A DNA stretch of 64,000 nt. Origin: Actinomycetospora chibensis. Its GTDB lineage: Bacteria; Actinomycetota; Actinomycetes; Mycobacteriales; Pseudonocardiaceae. The position numbers and the translations under genes are program-made. This document shows positions 7,586 through 15,502 of the stretch, piece by piece (within the stretch, counting starts at the first letter, position 1; the number at the start of each line of letters is the position of its first letter). The notes beneath the pieces are model-generated. The model saw only the letters and a list, made by a program, of their open reading frames with translations. It had not been told where the DNA came from and ran no database searches. The DNA lies in NCBI RefSeq assembly GCF_028737215.1, contig NZ_JAQZAM010000006.1, positions 124,001 through 188,000 of the forward strand, in the 5' to 3' direction.

Positions 7586-8431
7586 ATGAGCGAACGAACC
7601 TGGCTGATCACCGGCGCCTCGCGCGGGCTCGGCCGCGCCCTCACGGAGACCGTGCTCGAGGCCGGTGACCGCGTGGTGGCCACGGCGCGCGACGCCGACG
7701 CCCTCGACGACCTCACCGCGAAGCACCCCGAGCGGCTCCTGACCCGCGACCTCGACGTCACCGACCGCGACGCCGTGTTCGCGGTGACCAACGAGATCGC
7801 CGGCGAGACCGGGCGCATCGACGTCCTCGTCGCCAACGCCGGCTACGGCCTGGCCGGCGGGGTCGAGGAGGTCACCGAGGAGGAGGCGCGCCAGCAGGTC
7901 GAGGTGAACCTGTTCGGCGCGCTCTGGTCGATGCAGGCCGTGCTGCCGACCATGCGCGCCCAGCGCCGGGGACACCTGCTGCCCATCTCGAGCATCGGCG
8001 GCGTCGGCGCCTTCCCCAACACCGGGCTCTACCACGCGACGAAGTGGGGCCTGGAGGGCTTGTCGGAGTCGCTCGCCCAGGAGGTCGAGCCCTTCGGCAT
8101 CCACGTGACGATCGTCGAGCCGGGCCCGTTCCGCACCGACTGGAACGGCGGCAGCATGGTGCGCGCGACGCCGATGCACGCCTACGACGACGTCCTCGGG
8201 CCGCGCCGGGCTGCGATGGACGGCTCGTCCGCGTTCACCCAGCCCGGCGACCCCCGCCGCGCGGGCGAGGCGATGATCCGTGTCGTCGACGCCGACGACC
8301 CGCCCCGGCGTCTGCTGCTCGGCGAGTTCGCGGCGGACCTCGCCCCGAAGCTCTGGGCGCAGCGCATCGACGAGGCCGGGGCCTGGCGCGACGTCGCCGT
8401 CGGCGCCGACTTCCCGCCCGACGAGCGCTAG
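7586..8431 (+). CDS. Short-chain dehydrogenase/reductase
   Basis: A 281-residue classical SDR. The Rossmann motif TGASRGLG is at 9-16, the DLDVTD cofactor-edge aspartate at about 55-60, NAGYG at 84-88, the catalytic Ser in PISSIGG at about 135, and YHATK at 149-153 (Tyr149, Lys153). The Arg at 13 and Arg after TA favour NADP(H). The substrate is unknown. It starts at an ATG with GGGAG close upstream and ends at a strong convergent terminator. Confidence 0.9.
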   Translation: MSERTWLITGASRGLGRALTETVLEAGDRVVATARDADALDDLTAKHPERLLTRDLDVTDRDAVFAVTNEIAGETGRIDVLVANAGYGLAGGVEEVTEEEARQQVEVNLFGALWSMQAVLPTMRAQRRGHLLPISSIGGVGAFPNTGLYHATKWGLEGLSESLAQEVEPFGIHVTIVEPGPFRTDWNGGSMVRATPMHAYDDVLGPRRAAMDGSSAFTQPGDPRRAGEAMIRVVDADDPPRRLLLGEFAADLAPKLWAQRIDEAGAWRDVAVGADFPPDER

Positions 8432-8470
8432 CCGGACACCGCAGCCAAGCGCTTCTGCCACCAGCTCGTG

Positions 8471-8511
8471 GCAGGGTCAGGACGGCTGACGGATCGCCGT
8501 CCTGACCCTGC
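8471..8511. terminator. Bidirectional terminator between SDR and prpE
   Basis: Perfect 16-bp arms GCAGGGTCAGGACGGC (8471-8486) and GCCGTCCTGACCCTGC (8496-8511) with a 9-nt loop, between two convergent genes and without a U-tract. Confidence 0.85.
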
Positions 8512-8524
8512 TCGAGACGCCCGC

Positions 8525-10414
8525 CTAGACCTCCGGCCCCTTCTGCAGCACCGGGCGCAGGGTGTCCAGCACGCTCGCGTCGTCGATGGTCGAGGGCACG
8601 GCCTCGTCCTTGCCGTCGGCGATCCCGCGCATGGTCTTGCGCAGCACCTTGCCCGAGCGGGTCTTGGGCAGCGCCGGCACGATCGCGACGTTCTTGAACG
8701 ACGCGACCGCCCCGACGTCGTCGCGGACCATCTTGACGAGCTCGGCGTTGAGCTCGGCCTCGTCGCGCTCGACGCCGGCCTTGAGCACGACGAACCCGCG
8801 CGGGACCTGGCCCTTCATCGCGTCGTGCACGCCGATGACCGCGCACTCGGCGACGTCGGGGTGGCCGGAGAGCACCTCCTCCATCGAGCCGGTGGACAGG
8901 CGGTGCCCGGCGACGTTGATGACGTCGTCGGTGCGGCCCATGACGTAGAGGTAGCCGTCCTCGTCGAGATAGCCGCCGTCGCCCGTGAGGTAGTAGCCCT
9001 CGTAGCGCGACATGTACGACTCGCGGAACCGCTCGTCGTCGTCCCACAGCGTCTGCAGGCAGCCCGGGGGCAGCGGGAGCTTGATCGTGATCGCGCCCTC
9101 CTCGCCGCGGGGCAGCACCGACCCGTCGACGTCGAGGATCTCGACCTGGTAGCCGGGGACGGGCACCGACGGCGAGCCGGCCTTGAGTTCCATCGGCTCG
9201 AGCCCGCGCAGGTTGGCCGCGATCGGCCAGCCGGTCTCGGTCTGCCACCAGTGGTCGACCACCGGTACTCCGAGCTTCTCCGACGCCCACGTCCAGGTCT
9301 CGGGGTCGAGGCGCTCGCCGGCGAGGAAGAGCGTCTCGAGGCTCGAGATGTCGTAGTCCTGGAGGAGCACCGCGTCGGGGTCCTCCTTCTTGATGCCGCG
9401 GAACGCGGTGGGTGCGGTGAACAGCGCCTTCACCCCGTGCTCCTGGACCACCCGCCAGAACTGGCCGGCATCGGGCGTGCCGATCGGCTTGCCCTCGTAG
9501 AGCACGGTCGTCGCCCCGATGAGCAACGGCGCGTAGACGATGTAGGAGTGCCCGACGACCCACCCGACGTCGGACGCGGTGAACATGACCTCGCCGGGCC
9601 CGACGTTGTAGATGTTGGGCATCGACCACGCCAGGGCGACGGCGTGGCCACCGTTGTCGCGCTGGACGCCCTTGGGCTTGCCGGTGGTGCCCGAGGTGTA
9701 GAGCACGTAGAGCGGGTCGGTGGCCGCGACGGAGACGCAGTCGGCGGGCTCCGCGGCCTCCACCGCCCCGGCCCAGTCGAGGTCGCGCGCGGTCATCGCG
9801 GCCTCGGCCTGCGGGCGCTGGAAGATGATCACCGGGCCCGGGTCGTGCTCGGCGAGCTCGACGGCCTTGTCGAGCAGGGGCTTGTACTCGATGACCCGCT
9901 TGCCCTCGATGCCGCAGGACGCGCTGACGATCGCGGCGGGCCGGGCGTCGTCGATCCGGACGGCCAGCTCGCGGGCGGCGAACCCGCCGAAGACGACGCT
10001 GTGGACGGCGCCGATCCGCGCGCAGGCGAGCATCGCGACGGCCGCCTCGGGGATCATCGGCATGTAGATGATCACGCGGTCGCCCTTGTCGACGCCGACC
10101 GAGCGCAGCACCCCGGCGAAGCGGGCGACCCGGTCGCGCAGCTCGGAGTACGTGTACCGCTGGCGGTCGTCGGTGACCGGCGAGTCGTGGATCAGCGCGA
10201 CCTGGTCACCGCGACCGGCGTCGACGTGGCGGTCGAGCGCGTTGTGGCAGGTGTTGAGCTCGCCGCCCTGGAACCACCGCGAGAACGGCAGCGCGGACGC
10301 GTCCATGATCGTGTCGGGCTCGCGATACCAGTCGATCAGGCCCGCGGCCTCGCGCCAGAAGCCGTCGGGGTCGGTCATGCTGCGGTCGTAGGCCTGCTGG
10401 TACTCGCCACTCAT
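8525..10414 (-). CDS. prpE: Propionyl-CoA synthetase-like acyl-CoA synthetase
   Basis: A 629-residue ANL-superfamily enzyme with the N-terminal acetyl-CoA synthetase cap. The AMP-binding signature YTSGTTGKPKG is at about 239-249, WWQTETGW follows, then the hinge region GRTDDVINVAGHR and the C-terminal catalytic lysine in KTRSGKVLRKTM at about 588-599. It activates a short acid, by its PrpE-like features (GHRLSTGSMEE) probably propionate, to the acyl-CoA through an acyl-AMP. It is monocistronic, with a TAGGGT box 7 nt before the ATG that predicts a leaderless mRNA. Acetate or another short acid is the alternative substrate. Confidence 0.88.
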   Translation of the reverse strand: MSGEYQQAYDRSMTDPDGFWREAAGLIDWYREPDTIMDASALPFSRWFQGGELNTCHNALDRHVDAGRGDQVALIHDSPVTDDRQRYTYSELRDRVARFAGVLRSVGVDKGDRVIIYMPMIPEAAVAMLACARIGAVHSVVFGGFAARELAVRIDDARPAAIVSASCGIEGKRVIEYKPLLDKAVELAEHDPGPVIIFQRPQAEAAMTARDLDWAGAVEAAEPADCVSVAATDPLYVLYTSGTTGKPKGVQRDNGGHAVALAWSMPNIYNVGPGEVMFTASDVGWVVGHSYIVYAPLLIGATTVLYEGKPIGTPDAGQFWRVVQEHGVKALFTAPTAFRGIKKEDPDAVLLQDYDISSLETLFLAGERLDPETWTWASEKLGVPVVDHWWQTETGWPIAANLRGLEPMELKAGSPSVPVPGYQVEILDVDGSVLPRGEEGAITIKLPLPPGCLQTLWDDDERFRESYMSRYEGYYLTGDGGYLDEDGYLYVMGRTDDVINVAGHRLSTGSMEEVLSGHPDVAECAVIGVHDAMKGQVPRGFVVLKAGVERDEAELNAELVKMVRDDVGAVASFKNVAIVPALPKTRSGKVLRKTMRGIADGKDEAVPSTIDDASVLDTLRPVLQKGPEV

Positions 10415-10421
10415 GGTCGCG

Positions 10422-10427
10422 ACCCTA
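10422..10427 (-). promoter_or_regulatory. -10 box of prpE, leaderless
   Basis: TAGGGT on the minus strand ends 7 nt before the prpE ATG, so transcription should begin at or next to the start codon. Confidence 0.55.
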
Positions 10428-10495
10428 ACGACGCGACGAGGCCCGGCGCACCGCCCGAAGCGACGGGCAACTCGTTCTGGCCGGCCTCCCGCCTC

Positions 10496-10535
10496 GTGCG
10501 TGATCTTCCGAGCGATAGCTCAGAAGACCACGCAC
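10496..10535 (-). terminator. Terminator hairpin of the amidohydrolase gene
   Basis: 18-nt arms with a 4-nt loop directly after the amidohydrolase stop. On the minus-strand RNA both non-Watson-Crick positions are G-U pairs, so the helix is complete only in the direction the gene is transcribed. Confidence 0.75.
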
Positions 10536-10536
10536 A

Positions 10537-11865
10537 TCAGGACTTGACCTTCGCCCCCACGCGGCGGGCGCCGGCGAGGACCTCGGCGGGGTCGACGCGG
10601 GTGAGGTCGCCGTCGGCCAGGACGGGCTCACCGGCCACCCACACGTCGCGCACGCCCCGGGCGCCGCTCGCCCAGACGAGGTTGGACACCAGCTGGGCGT
10701 CGTCGTCGGGGTCGACGAAGGCGAGGTCGTCGAGCGAGACGTGCACGACGTCGGCCCAGGCGCCGGCGGTGAGGGTGCCGAGATCGTCGCGGCCCAGGGC
10801 GGCGGCCCCGCCCCGGGTGGCCAGGGCGAGGGCGTCGCCGGCGGTCAGAGCGGTGGCGTCGGCCCCGCGCTGGCGGGCGAACAGCGAGGCGAGGCGCTGC
10901 TCCTCCCACATGTCGAGGTCGTCGTTCGAGGCCGGCGAGTCGGTCCCCAGGCCCATCCGGACGCCGGCGGTGCGCAGCTCGGCGACGCGGGCGACGCCGG
11001 CAGCGAGCTTGGCGTTCGACCCCGGGCAGTGGGCGACGGCGACGTCGTGGCGGGCGAGGATCGCGATGTCGTCGTCGGAGAGCTGGATGGCGTGCGCGGC
11101 GAGCACACGGCCGCCGAGCGAGCCGGTCCGCTCCAGCATCGCCGGCACCGACCCGAACTCGGCGCGCACGGCGTCGTCCTCGCCGGGGGCCTCGGCGACG
11201 TGGAGGTGCATCAGCGCGCCACGCTCGCGGGCGAGCGCGGCCGTGGTCACGATCGCCTCGGTGGGCAGCGTGTACGCGGCGTGAGGGCCGTAGCCGAGCT
11301 CGAGGCGCTCGCCCGGCCCGGAGCGCAGGCCGTCGGCGTCGATCCATGCCGAGACCGCGTCGCGCATCTGCTCCCAGGTGCCGAGGCGTTCCATGCCCGG
11401 CGCGGTGATGATGCCCGGGGTCAGCAGGACGCGGGACCCGATCTCGAGGACGGCCTCGGCGACGTGCTCGGCCTGGAAGTACATCTCCGCCGACGTCGTC
11501 ACGCCGCCGCGCAGCATCTCCGCCGTGCCCGCGAGCATCCCGGCGCGGACGTCGGCGCCGTCGAGCTTGGCCTCGGCGGGCCAGACCACCTCGGTGAGCC
11601 AGCGCATCAGCGGGAGGTCGCCGCCCAGCCCGCGCAGCACGGTCAGCGGCGTGTGGGCGTGGGTGTTGACGAGGCCCGGCATGAGCAGGCCGTGGACCCG
11701 CGTGACCGGCGCGTCCGTGGTCGGCGCGGTGTCGGCGGGGCCGACGTGGGCGATCCGCCCGTCGTCGTCGACGTCGACCACCGCGTCGCGCAGCACCGAC
11801 ATGGACGCGTCGCAGGGAAGGACGACGGGAGCAGCGAGGCGGCGCACGGTCTCAGACTGTGCCAC
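10537..11865 (-). CDS. Amidohydrolase, S-adenosylhomocysteine/methylthioadenosine deaminase type
   Basis: A 442-residue metal-dependent hydrolase of the AtzA/TrzN/MtaD group. GLVNTHAHTP (His69, His71) gives the first metal ligands, LMHLHVAEAPGED the third, AAHAIQL the fourth, and GTDSPASNDDLDMWEE holds the metal aspartate and the substrate-facing signature. The nearest named activity is deamination of SAH, 5'-methylthioadenosine or a related purine nucleoside, but cytosine, guanine or triazine deaminases share this layout. GTG 11865 is chosen because family similarity begins just after it, although the frame is open to 12018. Confidence 0.82.
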   Translation of the reverse strand: MAQSETVRRLAAPVVLPCDASMSVLRDAVVDVDDDGRIAHVGPADTAPTTDAPVTRVHGLLMPGLVNTHAHTPLTVLRGLGGDLPLMRWLTEVVWPAEAKLDGADVRAGMLAGTAEMLRGGVTTSAEMYFQAEHVAEAVLEIGSRVLLTPGIITAPGMERLGTWEQMRDAVSAWIDADGLRSGPGERLELGYGPHAAYTLPTEAIVTTAALARERGALMHLHVAEAPGEDDAVRAEFGSVPAMLERTGSLGGRVLAAHAIQLSDDDIAILARHDVAVAHCPGSNAKLAAGVARVAELRTAGVRMGLGTDSPASNDDLDMWEEQRLASLFARQRGADATALTAGDALALATRGGAAALGRDDLGTLTAGAWADVVHVSLDDLAFVDPDDDAQLVSNLVWASGARGVRDVWVAGEPVLADGDLTRVDPAEVLAGARRVGAKVKS

Positions 11866-11996
11866 GGCCCGCGCCGCCCGAACCGGGTGAGGACGGCGAG
11901 CACGCGACGGTGGCCGTTCCGGGTAGGGACAGCCCCACCCCGGACGGGGCGCCTGCCGGCTGTCCCGGCCCCGCGGTGACGCGGAGGGTGGCCCGC

Positions 11997-12473
11997 ATGT
12001 CGATCCTCGCCGTCTCATCTCCTGTCCCCCGTTCCCTGCGCGCGGCGGTCGTCGTCTGGCTGATCGCCGTCGGCGCCGGGGTCGCCGAGACCCTGGTCCA
12101 CCTCGCCCTGCCGGACCCTCCCGGACCGGCCGCGCTGGCCAAGCGCGCCGTGATCTACGCCGGTGGGGTCGTCCTCGTGCTCGCCCTGCCGGAAGGCCGC
12201 ACCCTCGTGCGGTGGACGGTCGCCGTGCTGCTCGGGGTGGTGGGGACGGCCTCGCTGGTCGTCGCGCCGCTGACCTGGCTCGCGAGCGGGGCCTCGCCCG
12301 TCGACCACCTCGCCGCCGCAGGCGCGCCGGACCTCGCCGTCGCCGCCCTGCGCGTGGTGCACCTGGCGGCGGTCGTCGTCGCCCTCGTGCTCATGTTCCG
12401 GCCGTCGGTGAACGCGTTCTTCAGTTCGCGCCGGCCAGCTCGGCGAGCGTCCGGAGCTGGCGACGCATCATGA
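11997..12473 (+). CDS. Small four-helix membrane protein
   Basis: A 158-residue protein with four predicted membrane helices at about 15-35, 47-64, 68-93 and 112-137, and a basic C-terminus. ATG 11997 is preceded by GGAGGG at about the right distance, while the open frame further upstream is not protein-like. No enzymatic motif is visible. Its 3' end overlaps the convergent SRPBCC gene by about 53 bp, which is unusual but possible. Confidence 0.65.
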   Translation: MSILAVSSPVPRSLRAAVVVWLIAVGAGVAETLVHLALPDPPGPAALAKRAVIYAGGVVLVLALPEGRTLVRWTVAVLLGVVGTASLVVAPLTWLASGASPVDHLAAAGAPDLAVAALRVVHLAAVVVALVLMFRPSVNAFFSSRRPARRASGAGDAS

Positions 12474-12936
12474 CGAGATCACCCCAGGCGAGGACGTACC
12501 GCAGGAGCCCGCCGCGACGGGCGCCGTCCACGGTGACCGTGGCGACGAGCCGGGAGCCGCGGGGGTCGGGCGCCACGGCGTAGGTGATCGCGAACTCCGC
12601 GAGCGAGCCGGTTCCGCGCCGCCGGAGCCGCACCGTCAGCTGCTCGCCGGGGTCGAAGGAGTCGATGACGAAGAGCACCATCAGGCGCTGCCCGACGCGC
12701 AGGTCCTCCGCGCCCGGGGTCAGCAGTCGCGGGCTCCGTCGGCCGCGGTTGTCGATCAGGTCGTAGCTGTAGGGCGCGACGGTGAGCTGGCAGACCCAGA
12801 GCCACAGGTCCTCCGGGCTCGCCGCCGACGTCACCCCGCGCGTCCACCGGGCACGAGGAACGGGCACCAGCGCGTCCGCCGGCGTGTACCGGGCGCGCTC
12901 GTCGGGCCTCGTGCCCCAGTGCTCCGGCAGGTCCAC
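12421..12936 (-). CDS. SRPBCC-like protein
   Basis: About 171 residues. PADALVPVPRARWTRGVTSA and ASPEDLWLWVCQLTVAPYSYD resemble the opening strands and helix of actinobacterial polyketide cyclase/SRPBCC proteins. A strand-rich middle and a C-terminal helix follow (YVLAWGDLVMMRRQLRTLAEL). The start is uncertain: GTG 12936 is the first good codon, but no ribosome site is clear and the frame is open upstream into the NYN gene. It lies just after the NYN gene on the same strand, so co-transcription is likely. Confidence 0.6.
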   Translation of the reverse strand: MDLPEHWGTRPDERARYTPADALVPVPRARWTRGVTSAASPEDLWLWVCQLTVAPYSYDLIDNRGRRSPRLLTPGAEDLRVGQRLMVLFVIDSFDPGEQLTVRLRRRGTGSLAEFAITYAVAPDPRGSRLVATVTVDGARRGGLLRYVLAWGDLVMMRRQLRTLAELAGAN

Positions 12937-12970
12937 CCACGTGAGTGTGCGTGGTCGGAGGTCGACGGGG

Positions 12971-13678
12971 CTACCGCTCGAGGAGCGACCGCAGCGAGCG
13001 CAGCGGCGGCAGCCAGGCGCCGGCGTCGGGCAGGGTGTCGAGGCTGACGCGCGGCAGGGGCTCGCGGAAGACACCGTCGATGTCCTCGAGGTCGAGGAAG
13101 TCGACGATCTCCGAGGACACCGCGAACGCGGCGTACTCGCGGAAGCCGATGACGGTGACCGTGACGCCCTGGGCCACCAGGTCCTCGAGCGGCTCACGGA
13201 ACGCCCGGCCGTCGCCGGAGGCCACCACGACGTGCGCGAGCCCGCCCTCGGACCGGCGCAGCTCGATGTGGGCGAGCATGTCGTCGTCGACGTCCGAGTC
13301 GTCGGCGGACTTGGGCTTGGCGAACACCGCGAACCCGACGTTGCGCAGCGCCTCGACCCAGGGCCGCACGATCTCCGTGGAGCCCGGCACGACGTTGGTG
13401 AACACCGTGGCCTCGGCGACGCCCTCGGGACCGGCCTCGCCGAGCAGCCAGCGGCCCACCGCGTCGAAGCGGGGCCGGAACGCCGACGTCGGGCGCGTGC
13501 CGAGCAGCGAGCCGAGGCTCATGTCGATGTTCGGCGCGTCCCAGACGAGCAGCGTGCGCGCGGGCGGCGCCTCCGTCGTGGGCTCCACACCGATGCCCTC
13601 GTCGACCCGCACGTCGGCACCACCGGCGATGTCGGTGGGCGGGCTGGCGAGATCGGCGGGCGACGGCGCGGGTGACAC
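12971..13678 (-). CDS. NYN domain (PIN-like RNase) protein
   Basis: A 235-residue protein. After a disordered 40-residue start, LLVWDAPNIDMSLG places the first acidic residue at Asp47. KPKSADDSDVDDDMLAHI carries the middle acidic cluster, and VVVASGDGRAFREPLEDL the last aspartate. All four acidic positions of the NYN/PIN nuclease fold are present, so metal-dependent RNA cleavage is plausible; the target is unknown. GTG 13678 is supported by a TAGAGT box ending 7 nt upstream, giving a leaderless start. Confidence 0.85.
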   Translation of the reverse strand: MSPAPSPADLASPPTDIAGGADVRVDEGIGVEPTTEAPPARTLLVWDAPNIDMSLGSLLGTRPTSAFRPRFDAVGRWLLGEAGPEGVAEATVFTNVVPGSTEIVRPWVEALRNVGFAVFAKPKSADDSDVDDDMLAHIELRRSEGGLAHVVVASGDGRAFREPLEDLVAQGVTVTVIGFREYAAFAVSSEIVDFLDLEDIDGVFREPLPRVSLDTLPDAGAWLPPLRSLRSLLER

Positions 13679-13685
13679 GGGGCCG

Positions 13686-13691
13686 ACTCTA
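13686..13691 (-). promoter_or_regulatory. -10 box of the NYN gene, leaderless
   Basis: TAGAGT on the minus strand, 7 nt before the GTG start. Confidence 0.5.
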
Positions 13692-13719
13692 ACCGCCCGG
13701 CGTCGGGTCCGATGGGTGC

Positions 13720-14493
13720 TCAGGACTCGCCCCCGACGGCCTCGGTGCGCACCAGGAGGAGATCCCGGCTCGGGCGGCCCTCCTGCTCGGCGCGGGCCTC
13801 GAACTTGGTGCGCGGGCGCCACGCCGGGCGCGGCGCGAAGCCTCCGTGCGGGTTCTCGAGCAGCGGCTCGGCGTCGGTCACCTCGAGCATCCACTCGGCG
13901 TAGTCGGCGACGTCGGTGGCGAGGTGCAGCGTCGCGCCGGGCGCCAGGCGGGAGGCCATGAGGGCGACGGTCGCGGGCTGGACCAGGCGGCGCTTGTGGT
14001 GCCGGCGCTTCGGCCACGGATCGGGGTAGAAGACGCGCAGGCCGGCGAGCGAGTCCGGGGCGACGAGGTCCTCGAGCACGACGACGGCGTCCCCGCGCAG
14101 CAGTCGCAGGTTGGCGAGCTCCTGCTCCTCGAGGCGCATGAGCAGCTGGGCGAGCCCGGGGGGATAGACCTCGACGGCCACGTGGTCGGCGTCGGGCTCG
14201 GCGGCGGCGAGGGCGGCGGTCGTCTCACCCATCCCGGAGCCGATCTCGAGCCGCAGCGGGGCCCGTCGGCCGAACCAGGCGGGGGCGTCCAGGCGGCCCC
14301 CGTCGAGCGGCGGCCGCGGGCCGTCGGGGTCCCGGTCGAAGCCGGCGGCGTTCGCCCCGTAGCGCGTCCAGAGTCGGTCCCACGCCCGCTGCTGGCCGGC
14401 CGTCATCCGCCCGCCGCGGTCGGTGAAGCTGACCACCGAGCGCCGCGGGACGTCCGGTCCGGACGTCGGGCGCGTGTCGTGATCGGTCTCCAC
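13720..14493 (-). CDS. trmB: tRNA (guanine-46-N7)-methyltransferase
   Basis: A 257-residue SAM-dependent methyltransferase that makes m7G at position 46 of tRNA. The SAM loop EIGSGMGETT is at about 83-92, FYPDPWPKRRHHKRR at about 154-168 is the TrmB signature binding tRNA, and RPRTKFEARAEQEGR near the end is the conserved C-terminal motif. The first 45 residues are a poorly conserved extension typical of actinobacteria. GTG 14493 sits almost on top of AGGAGG, closer than ideal, so ATG at the MTAGQQ segment (about residue 30) is an alternative. Confidence 0.92.
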   Translation of the reverse strand: METDHDTRPTSGPDVPRRSVVSFTDRGGRMTAGQQRAWDRLWTRYGANAAGFDRDPDGPRPPLDGGRLDAPAWFGRRAPLRLEIGSGMGETTAALAAAEPDADHVAVEVYPPGLAQLLMRLEEQELANLRLLRGDAVVVLEDLVAPDSLAGLRVFYPDPWPKRRHHKRRLVQPATVALMASRLAPGATLHLATDVADYAEWMLEVTDAEPLLENPHGGFAPRPAWRPRTKFEARAEQEGRPSRDLLLVRTEAVGGES

Positions 14494-14538
14494 CTCCTGA
14501 TCCTCACATCCCGCGCCTCGGGGCGAGAGGTGCGGGAG

Positions 14539-14829
14539 TCAGGACCGGCGCAGCGGGGCCAGCGACGCGTCGTCGGGGGTGATCCGGATACGGACGGCCG
14601 CGTCGGGCAGCCCGAGGACGGCGCCGACGAGCCTGCGGGCCGCGGCGTCGGCCTCCGCGAGGCGGTCGACCACGACCTGCTGCCCGGAAGGGCCGAAGCG
14701 CAGCGTCCATCCGCCGGAGGCGAAGGTGGCGGTCACCGCGTGCACCACGTCGGTGAGTCGTGGCAACGGCCGGGTCATGGGCTCCGCCACGACCGCCGTG
14801 CGGCGCCGGGTCAAGGGGACGAGGGTCAC
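14539..14829 (-). CDS. Small hypothetical protein
   Basis: 96 residues from GTG 14829, or 79 from ATG 14778. FASGGWTLRFGPSGQQVVVD and VRIRITPDDA look like beta hairpins of a compact domain, and codon third positions are strongly GC as in true genes. It lies 45 nt upstream of trmB on the same strand and could be co-transcribed. No family recognised. Confidence 0.45.
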   Translation of the reverse strand: MTLVPLTRRRTAVVAEPMTRPLPRLTDVVHAVTATFASGGWTLRFGPSGQQVVVDRLAEADAAARRLVGAVLGLPDAAVRIRITPDDASLAPLRRS

Positions 14830-14930
14830 ACCTGCACATCGCGCAGATCACAGCTCGGGTTAGCGGATCGGCGGGAGATGACCCGGTCGGGCGATCGATG
14901 GACCTCGGACGGCCCCCGTGGGAGACGAGG

Positions 14931-15377
14931 TCAGCGCCCGCCGCCGCCGGACGAGGGACCACCCTCGATCACCTGCTGACGCTGCGTCTGCCGCGCGCGC
15001 CGCTGCTGCTCGTACTGGCTGCTCATCTCGGACTCGATGGTCTCGCTGCGTCGCCGGCTCCGGACACGGGCGAGCAGCAGCAGGGTCAGCCCGTGGAGCA
15101 CGCCGAGCAGGAGCATCACCCCGCCGAGCTGCGTGATCACGATCTGGACCGTGCCCTGCACGTCGAAGGGCCGGTAGGTCGAGATCAGGGCGAGGAAGCC
15201 CAGCGCCACGAGGTGGAACAGCACCCCGAGCAACCGGTTCGTCGAGACCGCCGTCTCCTCGGAGTCGAAGACGTCGCGCAGGAACCCGATCCCCGAGCGC
15301 ATGAGGATCTGGCCCACCACCAAGGTGATGATCGCGCCGACCACGACGATGAAGAGATACGTGCCGGTGTCGAGCAC
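14931..15377 (-). CDS. Three-helix integral membrane protein
   Basis: 148 residues from GTG 15377, supported by GAGGAAGG upstream. Predicted membrane helices are at about 6-25, 47-65 and 78-104, followed by a cytosolic basic, Gln-rich tail ending in glycines (GGPSSGGGGR). A short linker with FDSEETAVSTNRL separates helices 1 and 2. No known domain recognised. It is divergent from the dynamin operon, with 125 bp between. Confidence 0.65.
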   Translation of the reverse strand: MLDTGTYLFIVVVGAIITLVVGQILMRSGIGFLRDVFDSEETAVSTNRLLGVLFHLVALGFLALISTYRPFDVQGTVQIVITQLGGVMLLLGVLHGLTLLLLARVRSRRRSETIESEMSSQYEQQRRARQTQRQQVIEGGPSSGGGGR

Positions 15378-15487
15378 GGGGTGCCTTCCTCGCAGGTGAC
15401 GGTTGGTGAGCAGTCTCCCCCGACGGGCGATCACGCGAAACCCTCCGGGGTCCTGCCGAACCGGCCTCGCGGGCACGGTCCGGCGCC

Positions 15488-15493
15488 TACGCT
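15488..15493 (+). promoter_or_regulatory. -10 box of the dynamin-like operon
   Basis: TACGCT lies 9 nt before GTG 15503, suggesting a leaderless or nearly leaderless transcript. Confidence 0.45.
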
Positions 15494-15502
15494 GCCACGG
15501 CT

